In this document: piece by piece, positions 1 through 13,794 of the stretch | How the letters are laid out: the number at the start of each line of letters is the position of its first letter | Position numbering within the stretch: the stretch's first letter is position 1 | Source: Vombatus ursinus | Lineage: Eukaryota > Chordata > Mammalia > Diprotodontia > Vombatidae | Assembly: GCF_900497805.2 (NCBI RefSeq) | Contig: NW_020947238.1 | Span: 2,313,728-2,377,727, forward strand | DNA length: 64,000 nt | Direction of reading: 5' to 3' | Made by a program: the position numbers and the translations under genes | The notes under the pieces: model-generated | Told to the model about the DNA's origin: nothing | Database searches by the model: none | The model's input: the letters and a program-made list of their open reading frames with translations, nothing else

Positions 1-2232
<2,232 letters not shown>

Positions 2233-3437
2233 ACATCATTTTAATTTGTGATTAGAATGACTACTCTCAACAAAGCACTACACTAAGTCCTGTGCTAGGT
2301 CCTCTGTAGGACTAAGGTTAAGCTGTTTGTTTCTACTTTATGAGAATCTCTCCCCTATGTCCAAATATAAAAAGGAGAATTGAAGGAATCATTCTTTCCA
2401 TACTTTATAATTGATCATTTTAACAACATATCTGCAAAAATGTCTTAATTTCATAATGCTTAAAACAAAACTTATGGAGAAAATGCTCCTTGACCACACT
2501 ATATTAATTACTACAAAAATGTCATAAATAAGAATTATTATAGATATTCACCATGTAATCATGTTAACCTTGAACTTTAATTTTCCTTTAGACAAAATGT
2601 GTTTACTTCATGTACTTACTGTTCAATTTAATAGATTGTCTTGTCATTAAGAAACATTAATAATATATTCAAACACGCTCAACAAGGACATTTTAATGGT
2701 CCTTGAACACATATTTTTTTTTTCATTTGTTAGTAAACAATATTATTACCCACTAGTATTTATGACTCATGGACCTCTTTAGTACTTCTGTAATCAATCA
2801 GCAATTTTTTGAAATCTAGCAGTAATGTGGCATGCAAAGCATTTGGGACAAGAAACAATTTTAGTAAGAAGTAATTTTTGAGAGCAATGGTCATTTGTAC
2901 ATTCTTCTACTGACAATAGGGTAACTCAAAACATTTGACATTGGCCAATAAATCCAGGTGAAGTGATTTTCACATCTTTATTTAATCTTCAATCACCTAA
3001 ATGCTGGATTTCATGTCATGTGTGCATTTCTTATAAGCCTAGATGTTAATTCAGGGAAACATGAAAATATTGTAAATTATATAACATGGTTTAATGGCTT
3101 TTAGAGATAGCTATTGGTAGGGAGATAACATCTATTGGTATGAAAAATTCAGGTTTTTCAAAGATCATTCAAACTCTCAGTGAAACCAAATTATTCTCAC
3201 CAAACCTTAAATACAGTCCAAATCAAAAAAGAAAATAAATGACAATGTATTGCAGCAAAACAGACCAAACCATGAGAAAATAAGCAATGAACTTCAGAGG
3301 GATCTGAAATTTGTAGGGTTTGTTATTGATTCCTCTAAATAGCAAGATAGGTGCTTAATGCTGAAGAACAGGAAGAAGACCAGTAAAAAGAAAAGAAAAG
3401 AAATATATGCTACCAATTGCTATAATGAAAAAAAAAA
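2233..3437. other. No gene or clear repeat seen
   Basis: AT-rich sequence between an L1 and a HAL1. I see no open reading frame of note and no confident repeat. A faint resemblance to a MIR/L2 tail near 2265-2300 is too weak to call. Confidence 0.5.
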
Positions 3438-3447
3438 GAAATGCTTG
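3438..3447. repeat. Left target-site duplication of the HAL1 at 3448-5428
   Basis: GAAATGCTTG here and GGAATGCTTG at 5429-5438 match at 9 of 10 bases and flank the element, as expected from target-primed reverse transcription. Confidence 0.6.
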
Positions 3448-3449
3448 GC

Positions 3450-3483
<34 letters not shown>
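3450..3483. repeat. (ATTG)n microsatellite at a HAL1 3' end
   Basis: About eight TTGA/ATTG units sit exactly where the A-rich tail of the minus-strand HAL1 would be, so this is probably an expanded tail. Confidence 0.9.
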
Positions 3484-3485
<2 letters not shown>

Positions 3486-5220
3486 TTTGTTTTCAACATT
3501 CACTTCCACCAGATTTTGAGTTCCAAATTTTCTTCCCATTTCTCCCCTCCACCAACTCCAAGAGGGCATGCATCCTGAATACTCTTTCCCCCAATCTCTC
3601 CTCCCTTCTATCTCTCCCTCCTTCTCTTATCTACTTCACCTTATATTTTCCTGTAGGGCAGGATAGATTTCTATACCCCATTGCCTGTATATCTTATTTC
3701 CCAGTTGTATGTAAAAACAATTTTAACATTCTTTTTTAAAACTTTGAGTTCCAAATTCTTTCCCTTCCTCCCTCCCCACCCACCCTGATTGAGAAGGTAA
3801 GAAATTTAATATAAGTTATACATGCGTAGAAATGCAAAATGCTTCCATAATAGTCATGTTGAGAAAAAGTAGCTATTCTCATAGAGTCATTAACTTCCAT
3901 TTGCTCCATTCTCATTTAAAAAATGAAAATGTTTTCTTCAGTGAGCTTTTGGAACTCCTTTTCCATTTGGTCAATTTTGTTTTTTACGGCATTTGGGTTA
4001 GTCTATTTTTAAAGTGTTATTTTCTTCATTTTTTGGGGGGTCTCCTTTAACACACTGTTGACTCATTTTTTCATGATTTTCTTGCATCATTCTTACTTCT
4101 CTTCCCAATTGTTCCTCTATTCCTCTTAACTTGCTTTTCAAAATCCTTTTTGAGCTCTTCCATGGCCTGACACAAATTCGTACTTTTCTTGGAGCCTTTG
4201 GATGTAGGATCTTTGACTTTGTTCTCTTCTTCTGGTTGTATGTTTTGATCTTCTTTGTTACCAACATAAGAATGTATAGTCTGAGGTTTTTTTTTTGTTT
4301 TGTTTTGTTTTGTTCTGTTTTGCTTTTTGCTTTAATTTTTTTTTCTTTCTGCTGTTCGCTCATGTTCCCAGCCAATTAATTAATTATTTTTTAACTCTTT
4401 GTTAGGGTAGGGCTCTGTTTTCAGTGTAGAGGGTGTACTGTCCCAAGCTTCAGGGATTTTGTGCAGCTGTTTTCAGAGATGCTTCTAGGGACCTGTAAAT
4501 TTTCAGTTCTTTCAAGGTGGTATGACAAGGGGCAAGGTGTTTACTCATTTCCTGGTCTATGCTGTTATCTATAAGTAATCACAAGCACTCTTTTCTGCCA
4601 GTGACCACAAGCACTATTTTCTGACTTGGAACTGTGAGGTGGATTCCCTCTTCACCATCACCACAAGCTCCACCATACTAGCATTCCTCCTTGCCCCTGG
4701 ACTGCAACCCAGATTCAAGCATGGGAAAGCAAGAAAATCCCACCTAAGCACCAGCAAACAGAAATCTGAAATCCCCTCTGATATTTGATCCCTCTACAAT
4801 CCATGGGCCAAGAGCTCTAGAAACAGCCATTGCTGCCACCACTGCCCCAGGACTATGCTAGAGCTGGGCCAGACTCTGCTCCTCTCTCACCCAATTCTGA
4901 CAGATCTTTCCTACTGTGTTTTTACATTGTTGTTGGCATTTGTGGGTTGAGAAGTCTGGAAACCACCACAGCTGCCAGAGATTCAGTCCCCTGAGGCCTG
5001 TTGCAGGTTCACTGGGGCCTTGTCTTTGCCTGTTTGGCCCATGCTGAACTGTACTCCTTTCCCAGCCTAGTGCAACAGACCTTTCTCATCAACCATCCAG
5101 GTTGTGTTTGGCTGGAAATTTGTTTCATTCTTTTTGTGGGTTCTTCTGCTTTAGAATTTTTTTAGAGTCATTTTTGCAGGTATTTGGAGAAGTTTGGGGG
5201 AGAACTCAAGCAAGTCACTG

Positions 5221-5386
5221 TTTTTTTTTGTTTGTTTGTTTTTGTTTTTTAATGAGGCAATGGGGCTAAGTGACTTGCCCAGGGTCACAAAGGTAGTTTT
5301 ATTTTTATGTGTCTGAGGCCAAATTTGAACTCAGGACCTCTTGACTCCAAGGCTAGAGCTCCATCCACTGCACCACCTAGCTGCCC
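5221..5386 (-). mobile_element. Marsupial CORE-SINE (WSINE1/MAR1-like), minus strand, nested in HAL1
   Basis: On the minus strand the head reads GGGCAGCTAGGTGGTG and the core resembles GTGACCCTGGGCAAGTCAC, ending in an A-rich tail (T/G-rich as shown). It interrupts the HAL1 5' UTR near its start. AAGTCACTG at 5212-5220 and ATGTCACTG at 5387-5395 are the target-site duplication. The intact site is visible in the other minus-strand HAL1 at about 15056-15066. Confidence 0.9.
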
Positions 5387-5428
5387 ATGTCACTGCTTTT
5401 ACTCTGCCATCTTGGCTCTGCCCCTGTA

Positions 5429-6177
5429 GGAATGCTTGTTAAGGAAATAGAGTGGTCCTTTGAGAATAGAATTCTGAAGCTGGAGAAAAGATTTTTTTTT
5501 CCACTGATGAAATTCGGTTTTCTAAACAAAGGTATATCAAAAACATAGTCAGAAGAAGTTCACATGATTTCATAATCTAGAGACATATTCCTCAAACTGT
5601 ATATAAGTTGAGAAGTTTGGCACCTTTTAGTTTTCAGCATATTTACAAGCTTTAAGTGAAAAGAAAAAAACACGGTTAAGACTTATGGGTGAGTACCTCT
5701 CAGGTGTGATTAAGTATGGTTACCTTATTTATTATTTATTTATTTATCATTTATTTATTTATTACTATTATTTATTTATTTGTTATTTTTTAATATTCTC
5801 TGTAACTTATCTGTGATAATTCCAGTGAGGAACAGTCTCATCCTAACCCAGATGAAGATTCTGTGTAGAAAGTAGGAACAAAAGGCTTCATAGTTCTCTA
5901 GAACAAAAGGGCATTGAGGCCTTATAGTACCAGCAGAGTTGCTTTGGCAAAACAATTTCTTTGTACATGTGCTTCATTACCATAATATTTTAAATTGTGA
6001 CCACTCTCCTCATGGGCATGGTGTGCATTTGTGAGAAAGAAAATGAGCCAAAGCTCATATACACATATACTCACATATACATACATACACAGATACTTGT
6101 AAGTACACACACACACACATACACACACACACACACACACATATGTAAAACTATACTAGGTTTAGTTCTATTTATCA
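5429..6177. other. No gene; simple repeats only
   Basis: AT-rich sequence between a HAL1 and an old L1. It holds a TTTA/ATTT-type run at about 5725-5790 and a (CA)n run at about 6104-6141. No coding or recognisable interspersed repeat was seen otherwise. Confidence 0.6.
6104..6141. repeat. (CA)n microsatellite
   Basis: A CA dinucleotide run broken once by a T. Short frames across it give meaningless Cys-Val repeats on the other strand. Confidence 0.97.
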
Positions 6178-7183
6178 ATTCTTTTCCTGGAGCTGGATAA
6201 CATCTTCCTTCACAAGTTCTTTGTAGTTGATTTGGGTATTTATAATACTTAGAATAGTTTATATTTTCACAGTTATTTTTCAAATAATATTTTAATATGT
6301 ATAATATTCTTTTGGTTCTGCTCATTTAACTCTTTATTATTTCATATAAATCTACTCATGTTTTATTTTTTCCCTAAAATCAACTTACTCATCATTTCTT
6401 ACAGATGGGTGGTATTTTACCACAGTCATATACTACATCTAGCCATTCTGAAATTGATGGACAGCTCTCAAATTTCCATTTTTTTTTGCCACCACAAAGA
6501 GAGATGCTATAAACATTTTAGAATATATACATTTTTTTTTCCTTTTTCTCTGATGACTTTGGGAAATATACCTAATATTGGTATTATTGAGACACAGTGT
6601 TATAACTCTTTGGACTTAACTCCAAATTGCTCTTCAAAATAGATGGATCAGTTCACAGTTCCACCAGCAGTACGTTAGTGTCCCATTTTCCCCCTCCAAC
6701 ATTTGTTATTTTCCCCTTCTATAATTTTAGCCAATCTGATAGGTATGAGATGATATCTTAAAATTGTCTTAATTTGCATTTCTTTATTCAATGATATAAA
6801 CTTTTTTCATGTAATTTCATATAGCTTTGATTTCTTCGTCAAAAAAAAAAAACCAACCTCCTGTTTGTATCCTTTGACAATTGTATTAATTGTGGAATGA
6901 CCCATATTCTTATAAATTTGACAAAGTTCTCTATGTATTTGTGATATGAGGCTTTTACTAGAGAAACTAAAATATTTTCCCCAATTTTCTGCTTATTTTC
7001 TAATCTTGGCTGAATTGGTTTTATTTGTACAAAAACTTTTTTTTTAATTTATTGTAAGCAAAGTTATCTATTTTACATCTCACAATGTTCTCTATCCCTT
7101 GGTTATTCATAAATTCTCCCATCCCTATGTCTGTTACATAATATGTTCCATGTTATTCTAATTTACTTATAACTCCCTATCAG
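6178..7183 (-). mobile_element. L1 LINE fragment, minus strand (ORF2 C-terminal part)
   Basis: The minus strand matches the L1 ORF2 C-terminal region seen in clearer copies at 39600-40000 and 46300-46750, including the segment that encodes HCWWNCE in other copies (here around 6640-6690). The match is decayed, with many stops. The 3' part near 6180-6330 is strongly diverged, which suggests an older L1 subfamily than the copies at 35.7 or 44.4 kb. Confidence 0.75.
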
Positions 7184-7268
7184 TTTTTTTTTTCTTTTTT
7201 GGTGAGGCAATTGCAGTCAAGTGACTTGCCCAGAGTCACACAGCTAGTAAGTGTTATGTTTCTGAGGA
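7184..7268 (-). mobile_element. CORE-SINE 3' fragment, minus strand
   Basis: A T-rich tail is followed by the complement of the SINE core (CAAGTGACTTGCCCAGAGTC), then homology stops at TCTGAGG. The tRNA-like head is missing. Confidence 0.8.
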
Positions 7269-7526
7269 TGGAAGTACAACAATTTCTTCTGGTGGGAAGG
7301 AAGAATGTGTCCAATCTTTGCACACTTGTAAAGTACATAATTGTTTCCTTGTTCCTTGCACCTTCCAAAAAAGATGAAAATTGCCTACTTTGCTGAAAGG
7401 ATTGTGGACACTCAATTTTAGCCATTTGCACTGGTATAAGATAAAATTTACCTCTCATGTGTCAGTAATCATATTCTCTCAATTTGATACTCTTACCAGA
7501 GGAAAAACTATGACTACTCTTTTCCA

Positions 7527-7757
7527 AGGCAGCTAGGTGGTGTAATGGATAGATTTCTGGACCTAGAGACAAGATTTTACTCATGAGCTGTGTGACAGTG
7601 CACAAGTCATTTAACTTCTGTTTACCTCCATTTCCTCAACTCTAAATTGGGATGATAATAGAATCTATCCTCGAGTTGTTGTGAGAATCAAATGACAATG
7701 TTTTTAAGTACTCAGCACTATTCCTGACACACAGTTAAGTGTTATATAAATATAGTA
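7527..7757 (+). mobile_element. Marsupial CORE-SINE with L2-like tail (MON1/MAR1 type)
   Basis: The head AAGGCAGCTAGGTGGTG, a decayed core (GAGCTGTGTGACAGTG), a long 3' part (GTTGTTGTGAGAATCAAATG) and a terminus like a MIR/L2 tail are all in order. Divergence is high. The exact subfamily is uncertain. Confidence 0.8.
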
Positions 7758-8189
7758 GTAGTGGTGTTGTTAATCTATTTGTACTGTTGATCCTATTTCC
7801 TCCAATATCTTCCCACATTTTGCTCATGGCATATATAAATTTGAAAAAAATCTAAGAAGACATTTAGTTCTACTGGTATCAGAATAGGAATCCTGTCTAC
7901 AGTATCTGTGACTCATAATAATCCAGCTTCTGCTTTAAGAGCTCAAATAGAGACCATTTTATTTTCTGATATCACTACTTAACAGAAATATTTTTTAGAC
8001 TTTGTTGAAATATGACTGTTTCTATCTTTCACCCATTCTTCTTAATTCTGTCCTATGCTAATTCATAACAAATCTCATCCCTCTTCCAATAATAACTCTA
8101 CAAATTCTTGAAGGTGATTATCATGACCCTTTAAAAAATATTCTCTTGTAAAAGCTAAAATATTTTTACTTTAAGAACTGCTAGAGTGT
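7758..8189. other. No feature seen
   Basis: AT-rich sequence between two SINEs with no coding signal and no repeat that I recognise. Confidence 0.5.
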
Positions 8190-8350
8190 GGCAGCTAGGT
8201 TGCACAGGCCTTAGAGTCAGCAGGAACTGAGTTCAAATCTGGCCTCAAATACATGATACTCACTAGCTGTGTGACCCTAGGCAAGTCACTTAACCCCAAA
8301 TGCCTCACAAAACAAAACAAAAACAAAAACAAATAAACAAAAAAAGAAAA
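8190..8350 (+). mobile_element. Short marsupial CORE-SINE (WSINE1-like)
   Basis: The head GGCAGCTAGGTTG, the core CTAGCTGTGTGACCCTAGGC and an end at TGCCTCAC are followed by an AAACA-rich tail. About 20 nt of the head region are missing. This short form lacks the L2-like 3' extension of the copy at 7527. Confidence 0.88.
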
Positions 8351-9142
8351 TGCTGATCTTCAAGTCCAGACAGAATAGCAATGAAAATGAAGTCAAGATC
8401 TGTTTGAGGGAGTGGGAAAATTACAAAATGAAAAGGGATTTGAGATTATAATGAAGGTCAGGGATGTGTTCAATAGGCATGAGGAATTTAAATAAGAGGA
8501 CTCTTATCACCAATGCCTGACACCTACATGACTTTAATAAATGCTTGTTAATTGATGGGACTACTGTTTTGGATCATAACATAGGGCAGAGACAAAGGTA
8601 ATGGAGTTGAGAACATCACAGATCTGCACCTACCATCAGTATATATTTTACATTCACCAAATATGTTAATAGGTGATGGATACAAAGGAAGACTATGAGC
8701 AAATTACTGAAGCCATCAAGAAAAATAGAATATTGTTCAGGAATTCAGTCTATGATGCCAACAATTTTATAAGGAATATAATGAAAGCAAATAATCGACA
8801 CTTCAAAAAAGCAGATTATATGAGGACTCAAATCTAATTCTACCAGTGGTAGAAATTATCTATTACAAATCTAATAGAATATCAGCTATGATATTCTAAA
8901 GTGTCTGTGCTTTGCAAACTTTAAATCACTAAGGAAATATTTGTTATGATTGTTGTTGACAATGATGATAATGATGAAGAAGAGGAGGAGAAAGTGGAGA
9001 AGAAGGAAGATATTGTAGTTAGAATTCATAGCCTCTATGCCATGGAGCATAGGTCATTTGTGATGGTGCAAACTGAGGGTACAACTGCAAAGACAGGGTA
9101 CATTTTAGTGCCAAGAGAAATGTTTGCCAAGGATATTACACA
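8351..9142. other. No gene; possible L2-like tail near 8508-8556
   Basis: AT-rich sequence. TTAATAAATGCTTGTTAATTG near 8530-8555 (read within limits) resembles the end of an L2/MIR-type element but too little remains to be sure. An 88-codon acidic frame at 8946-9212 runs into the L2 tail downstream and is not believed to be a gene. Confidence 0.4.
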
Positions 9143-9298
9143 ACATCCTGCCCACTTCCCTTGTCCATTCCCTATTCAATTAGAATGTACATTACTTGAG
9201 GTCAAGGATTGAGTTTTGACCTTTATTTTTTTCCCTCAGCACTAAGATATTGCCTGACATGTAGTAAACTCAATAAATGCTTATTGATTGTCTTTTAA
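9143..9298 (+). mobile_element. L2 LINE 3' end
   Basis: TTAGAATGTACATTACTTGA then CAATAAATGCTTATTGATTG follow the order of the L2 3' terminus (TTAGATTGTAAGCTCCTTGA ... ATAAATGTTTATTGATTG). Old and short. Confidence 0.75.
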
Positions 9299-10924
9299 TT
9301 TTTTTTAAATTAATTAATTTATTTTTAGTTTTTAACATTCACTTCCACAAGATTTGGAGTTCCAAAACTTTCCCCATCTCATCCCTTCTCCCACCTCAGG
9401 ATGGCATGCATTCTGAACACCCCTTTCCCTAATCTGCCCTCTTTTCTATCTCTCACCACCATGTCTTATCCCCTTCTCCTTCAATTTTCTTGCAGTGCAG
9501 GATAGATTTCTATACCCCATTTCCTATATATCTTATTTCCCAGTTGCATGTGAAAACAATCCTTTTTAACATTTGTTTTTAAAGCTTTGGTTTCCAAATT
9601 TTCTCCCTCCCTCCCTCTCCATCCACCCTCATTGAGAAGGCAAGCAAATTGATACAGGTTGTACATGTGTAGTCATGCAAAACACTTCCATAATACTCAT
9701 GATGTGGAAAACTAAATATATTTCCCTTCATTCTATTCTGCCCCCTATTTATTCTATTCTCTCTTTTGACCCTGTCCCTCCTTAGAAGTGTTTGCTTAGG
9801 ATTACCACCTCACCCAATCTGCCCTCCCTTCTATCATCCCCCTGCTCTCTTGTCCCCTTCCCCTCCTATTTTCCTGTAGGGTAAGATAGCTTTCTATACC
9901 CAATTGAGTGTGTATGTTATCCTCTCCTTAAGCTAAATTCAATGAAAATAAGATTCATTCATTCCCTCTCACTTTCCCCTGTTTCCCCTCCACTGTAAAA
10001 GCCTTTTCTTCTCTGTTTTATGTGATGTAATTTACCCTATTCTACCTCTCCCTTTCTCCTTCTCCAGTATAATCCTCTCTCACTCCTTAATTTTATTCTC
10101 CAGATATCACCCCTTCATCTTCAACTCACCCTGTGACCTCTATCTATATATCTATATATATGTACGTATAATTTTTTCCCCTCCAACTACCTTAATACTG
10201 ACAAAGGTCTCATGAGTTACATATATCATCTTTCCATGCAGGAACATAAAGAGTTCAACCTTAATAAGTCTCTTACACTATCTCTTTCCTGTTTACCTCT
10301 TAATGTTTCTCTTGAGTCTTGCATTTGACAATCAAATTTTATATTAAGCTCTGGTCTTTTCATCAAGAATGCACGAAAGTACTCTATTTCACTGATTGTT
10401 CATTTCCCCCTCCCTGAAGGATTATACTCAGTTTAGCTGGGTATGTGATTCTTGGTTATAATCCTATCTCCTTTGCCCTCTGGGAATATTATATTCCATG
10501 CCCCCTGGTCCCTTCATGTAGAAGCTGCTAAATCTTGTGTTATGCTGATTATGTTTCCATAATACTTGAATTACTTCTTTCTGGCTGCTTGCAATATTTT
10601 CTACTTGACCCGGTAAATGGAATTTGGCTACAATATTCCTAGGAGTTTTCCTTTGGGGATCTCTTTCAGGAGGAGATCGGTGGATTCTTTCAATTTCTAT
10701 TTTGCCTTTTGGTTCTAAAATATCAGGGTAGTTTTCCTTGATAATTTCTTGAAAGGTGATGCCTAGCCTCTTTTTTGATCATGGCTTTCAGATAGTCCAT
10801 TAATTTTTAAATTCTCTCTCCTGAATCTATTTTCCAGGTCAGTTGTTTTTTCCAATAAGATATTTCACATTATTTTCTATTTTTTTCATTCTTTTAGTTT
10901 TGTTTTACAGTGTCTTGATTTCTC

Positions 10925-10936
10925 AAAAAGTCACTA
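10925..10936. repeat. Left target-site duplication of the nested plus-strand HAL1
   Basis: AAAAAGTCACTA here and AAAAAATGTCACTA at 13781-13794 flank the plus-strand HAL1. Both are the same ORF1 site of the host HAL1 (codons for A-S-D-F on the minus strand). The A-run start fits the L1 endonuclease preference. Confidence 0.85.
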
Positions 10937-10950
10937 TCTTCAGGGTGGAG

Positions 10951-10960
10951 CCAAGATGGC
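10951..10960 (+). promoter_or_regulatory. YY1-type motif at HAL1 5' end
   Basis: CCAAGATGGC near the first bases of the element. Human L1 begins with the same block (GAGCCAAGATGGCCGA), where YY1 binding positions transcription start. The function here is inferred from position and sequence. Confidence 0.55.
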
Positions 10961-11710
10961 AGAGTAAAAGCAGTGACTTACTGGAGCTCTCCCCCCAAAC
11001 CCCTACAAATACCTATAAAAATGGCTCTAAACAAATTCTAAAGCAGCAAAACCCACAAAAAGACAGAGTGAAACAATTTTCCAGCCAAAGACAGCCTGGA
11101 TGGTTGATTGGAAAAGTATATTACATGGGGCTGGGAGAGGAGCGCAGTGCTGCGTGGATGCGTAGGCCACAGCAACACTGGAGCCGGCCTCAGAGGGCTA
11201 AATAGCAGGCAGCTGTGGTGGTTTCCAGACTTCTCAACCCATGAATGCCAAAGACAACTTGGAAGGTGAGTGGGAAAAGTCTGTGACTGTAGTGAGAGAA
11301 GGAGCTAGGTCTCAGCCACCCCTGGGGGCCGCAGCTGTTCCCTGAGCTTCCGGCCCACAGACTGAGGGTGAATCAAGTGGCTGATCAGAGGGGTGATTGC
11401 AGGGATCTCTTTGCCAGTACTGAGGCAGGAATCTCTTGCTTTACCAGTGCTTAGATCTGGGTCACAGTTCTGAGGGGCGGTCCTGGGGCGAGGAGGAATG
11501 CAGGTGTGGTGAAGCTTCTTGTGGCAGTGGAGAGAAAACAGCTCGCCCCTTATCATAGCACCTTGGAAGAACTGAAAAATTTCAGGTCCCTAGAAGTATT
11601 TCTGAAACCATCTGTACAAACCTCTGAAATTTGGGATAGTACATTCTCCACATTGGAAGCAGACTTTTACCTTAACAAAGAGTTTAAAACTCAAGTAATT
11701 GGCCGGGATC

Positions 11711-12774
11711 ATGACTAAGTACCGCAAAAAAAGTCAGACTATATTATCTTACTTTGGTGACAAAGAAGATCAAAACACACAATGGGAGGAAGACAACAAA
11801 GCCAAAGCTACTACATCCAAAGCCTCCAAGAAAAATATGAATCAGTCCCAGGCCTTGGAAGAGCTCAAAAGGGATTTTGAGAAGCAAGTAAGAAAAGTAG
11901 AGGAAAAACTGAAAGTGATGAAAGAAAATCATGAAAAACAATTCAACAGCTTGCTAAAAGAAACCCCCAAAAAACTGAAGAAAATAACACCTTACAAAAC
12001 AGCCTAACCCAAATGGCAAAAGAGGTCCAAAAAGCCAATGAGAAGAAGAATGCCCTAAGAAACAAAATTAGCCAAATGGAAAAGGAAGTCCAAAAGATTA
12101 CTGAAGAAAATACTTCCTTAAAAAATAGAATAGAGCAATTGGAAGCTAGTGACTTTATGAGAAATCAAGACACTGTAAAACAAATTCAAAAGAATTAAAA
12201 ATTAGAAAACAATGTGAAATATCTCATTGGAAAACCAACTGACCTGGAAAATAGATCCAGGAGAATTTAAAAATTATTGGACTATCTCAAAGCCATGATC
12301 AAAAAAGAGCCTAGACATCATCTTTCAAGAAATTATCGAGGAAAACTGCCTTGATATTTTAGAACCAGAGGGCAAAATAGAAATTGAAAGAATCCACCAA
12401 TCACTGCCTGAAAGAGATCCCCAAAGGAAAACTCCTAGGAATATTGTAGCCAGATTCCAGAGTTCCCAGGACAAGGAGAAAATATTACAGGCAGCCAGAA
12501 AGAAACAATTCAAGTATTGTGGAAACACAATCAGGATAACACAAGATTTAGCTGCTTTTACATTAAGGGACCACAGGGCATGGAATATAATATTCCAGAG
12601 GGCAAAGGAGATAGGATTACAACCAAGAATCACCTAGCCAGCAAAACGGAGTACAATCCTCAGGGGAAAAAATGGTCATTCAGTGAAATAGAGGACTTTC
12701 AGTCATTCTTGATGAAAAGACCAGATCTGAATAGAAAATTTGATTTTCAAATACAAGACTCAAATGGAACATGA
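11711..12774 (+). pseudogene. L1-type ORF1 (HAL1 ORF1), disabled
   Basis: The start codon at 11711 follows GGGATC, the same context as in other copies. The order is a variable N-terminus (MTKYRKKSQTILSYFGDKED), a coiled coil from about residue 45 (SQALEELKRDFEKQVRKVEE), a second coiled-coil block from 12013 (MAKEVQKANEKKNALR) ending LEASDFMRNQDTVKQIQKN, an RRM region about 12220-12380, and a C-terminal domain about 12430-12774 (frame from 12517: NTIFGY-type segment decayed, then SFSEIEDFQSFLMKRPDLNR). The stop TGA at 12772-12774 is shared with other copies. One frameshift near 11975, a stop at 12196-12198 and further breaks in the RRM disable it. Full length would be near 350 residues. Confidence 0.85.
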
Positions 12775-13685
12775 AGAGGTAAAGAGGAAAGAGAAAATCA
12801 TAAGAGATGTATTACGGTTGAACTGTTTACATTCCTGCATGGAAAGATGACATTTGTAACTCATGAGACCTTTGTCAGTATTAGTGTAGTTGGAGGGGAA
12901 AAAATTATATGTAAGTATATATAGATATAGATAGATGGATAGGGGGCACAGGGTAAGTTGAAGATGAAGGGGTCATATCTGGAGAATAAAATTAAGGGGT
13001 GAGAGAGGATTATGCTAGGAGAAGGAGAAAGGGAGAGGTAGAAAGGGGTAAATTATCTCACAAAAAACAGAGAAGAAAAGGCTTTTACAGTGGAGGGGAA
13101 ACAGGGAAAGGTGAGAGGGAATGAGTGAATCTCATTCTGATAGAATTTGACTTAAGGAGGGAATAACATACACACTCAATCGGGTATGGAAATCTGTCTT
13201 ATCCTACAGGAAAATAGAGGGGGGAAGGGGACAAGAGAGTAGGAGGATGATAGAGACGAGGGCAGATTGGGAAAGGGGGTAATCAGAAGCAAGGACTTCT
13301 GAGGAGGGTCAGAGTCAAAAGAAAGAGTAGAATAAATAGGGGGGTGGGATAGGATTAAGGGAAATAGAGTTAGTTTTTCACAGCATGTCTACTATGGAAG
13401 TGTTTTGCATAACTGCACATATATAACCTATATTTAGTTACTTGCCTTATCAATGAGGGTGGGTGGGGAGGGGGGAAGGGAGAAAATTTAGAACCCAAAG
13501 TTTTAAAAACACATGTTTAAAAAACTGTTTTCACATGCAACTGGAAAATAAGAAATACAGGGAATGGGGTACAGAAATCCATCCTACCCTACAGGAAAAT
13601 TGAAGGGGAAGGGGATAAGAGAAGGGGGGAGAGATAGAAGGGAAGGCAGACTAGGGGAAGGAGTATTCAGAATACATGTCATCTT

Positions 13686-13711
13686 GGGGTGGGGGGAGGG
13701 GGGAGGTGGGG
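13686..13711 (+). other. G-quadruplex-type G-run cluster in HAL1 3' UTR
   Basis: Four or more G-runs of 4-6 bases are separated by 1-4 bases (GGGG T GGGGGG A GGGGGG AGGT GGGG), just before the element's conserved 3' terminus. G-rich tracts near the 3' end are known for mammalian L1. Folding is predicted from sequence only. Confidence 0.7.
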
Positions 13712-13794
13712 TGAAAATTTGGAATTCAAAATCTTGTGGAAGTAAATGTTGAAAACAAAAAAAAAAATAAAAATTACCATAAAAAATGTCACTA

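Larger units (their letters stand above)
3448..5428 (-). mobile_element. HAL1-type element (ORF1-only half L1), minus strand, internally deleted
   Basis: Its 5' end at about 5425 has the L1-like start (complement of CCATCTTGGCTCTGCCCC). A 5' UTR of about 1 kb leads to the N-terminal half of ORF1 at about 4380-3880. That part is a coiled coil whose decayed reading includes EEQLGREVRMMQENHEK, a block found in every HAL1 copy here. The sequence then jumps directly into the two-part 3' UTR at about 3875, so the ORF1 RRM, C-terminal domain and the first half of the 3' UTR are missing. The 3' end is followed by a TTGA microsatellite and the target-site duplication. A SINE is nested at 5221-5386. 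No ORF2 sequence is present. HAL1 elements rely on L1 proteins from elsewhere (known of the family). Confidence 0.8.
10937..13780 (+). mobile_element. HAL1-type element, plus strand, nested full-length copy
   Basis: The copy runs from its 5' start (GGTGGAGCCAAGATGGCAG at about 10944) to an A-rich tail at about 13757-13780. The order is 5' UTR to 11710, ORF1 11711-12774, a short linker with a small TATA/GATA tract (about 12905-12945), then a 3' UTR of about 850 nt. The 3' UTR contains two similar purine-rich modules (about 13180-13290 and 13560-13680) and two L1-like termini (about 13440-13515 and 13685-13755). No ORF2 is present anywhere. It is flanked by a target-site duplication inside the older minus-strand HAL1. 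Confidence 0.92.

Noticed and set aside
2265-2300. MIR/L2-like trace
   Set aside because: Under 40 nt of weak similarity; cannot be separated from chance.
8946-9212. 88-codon frame with an acidic N-terminus (DNDDNDEEEEEKVEKK)
   Set aside because: The acidic part is a GAT/GAA simple-sequence bias, and the last residues are translated from an L2 3' tail. No domain or conserved context.
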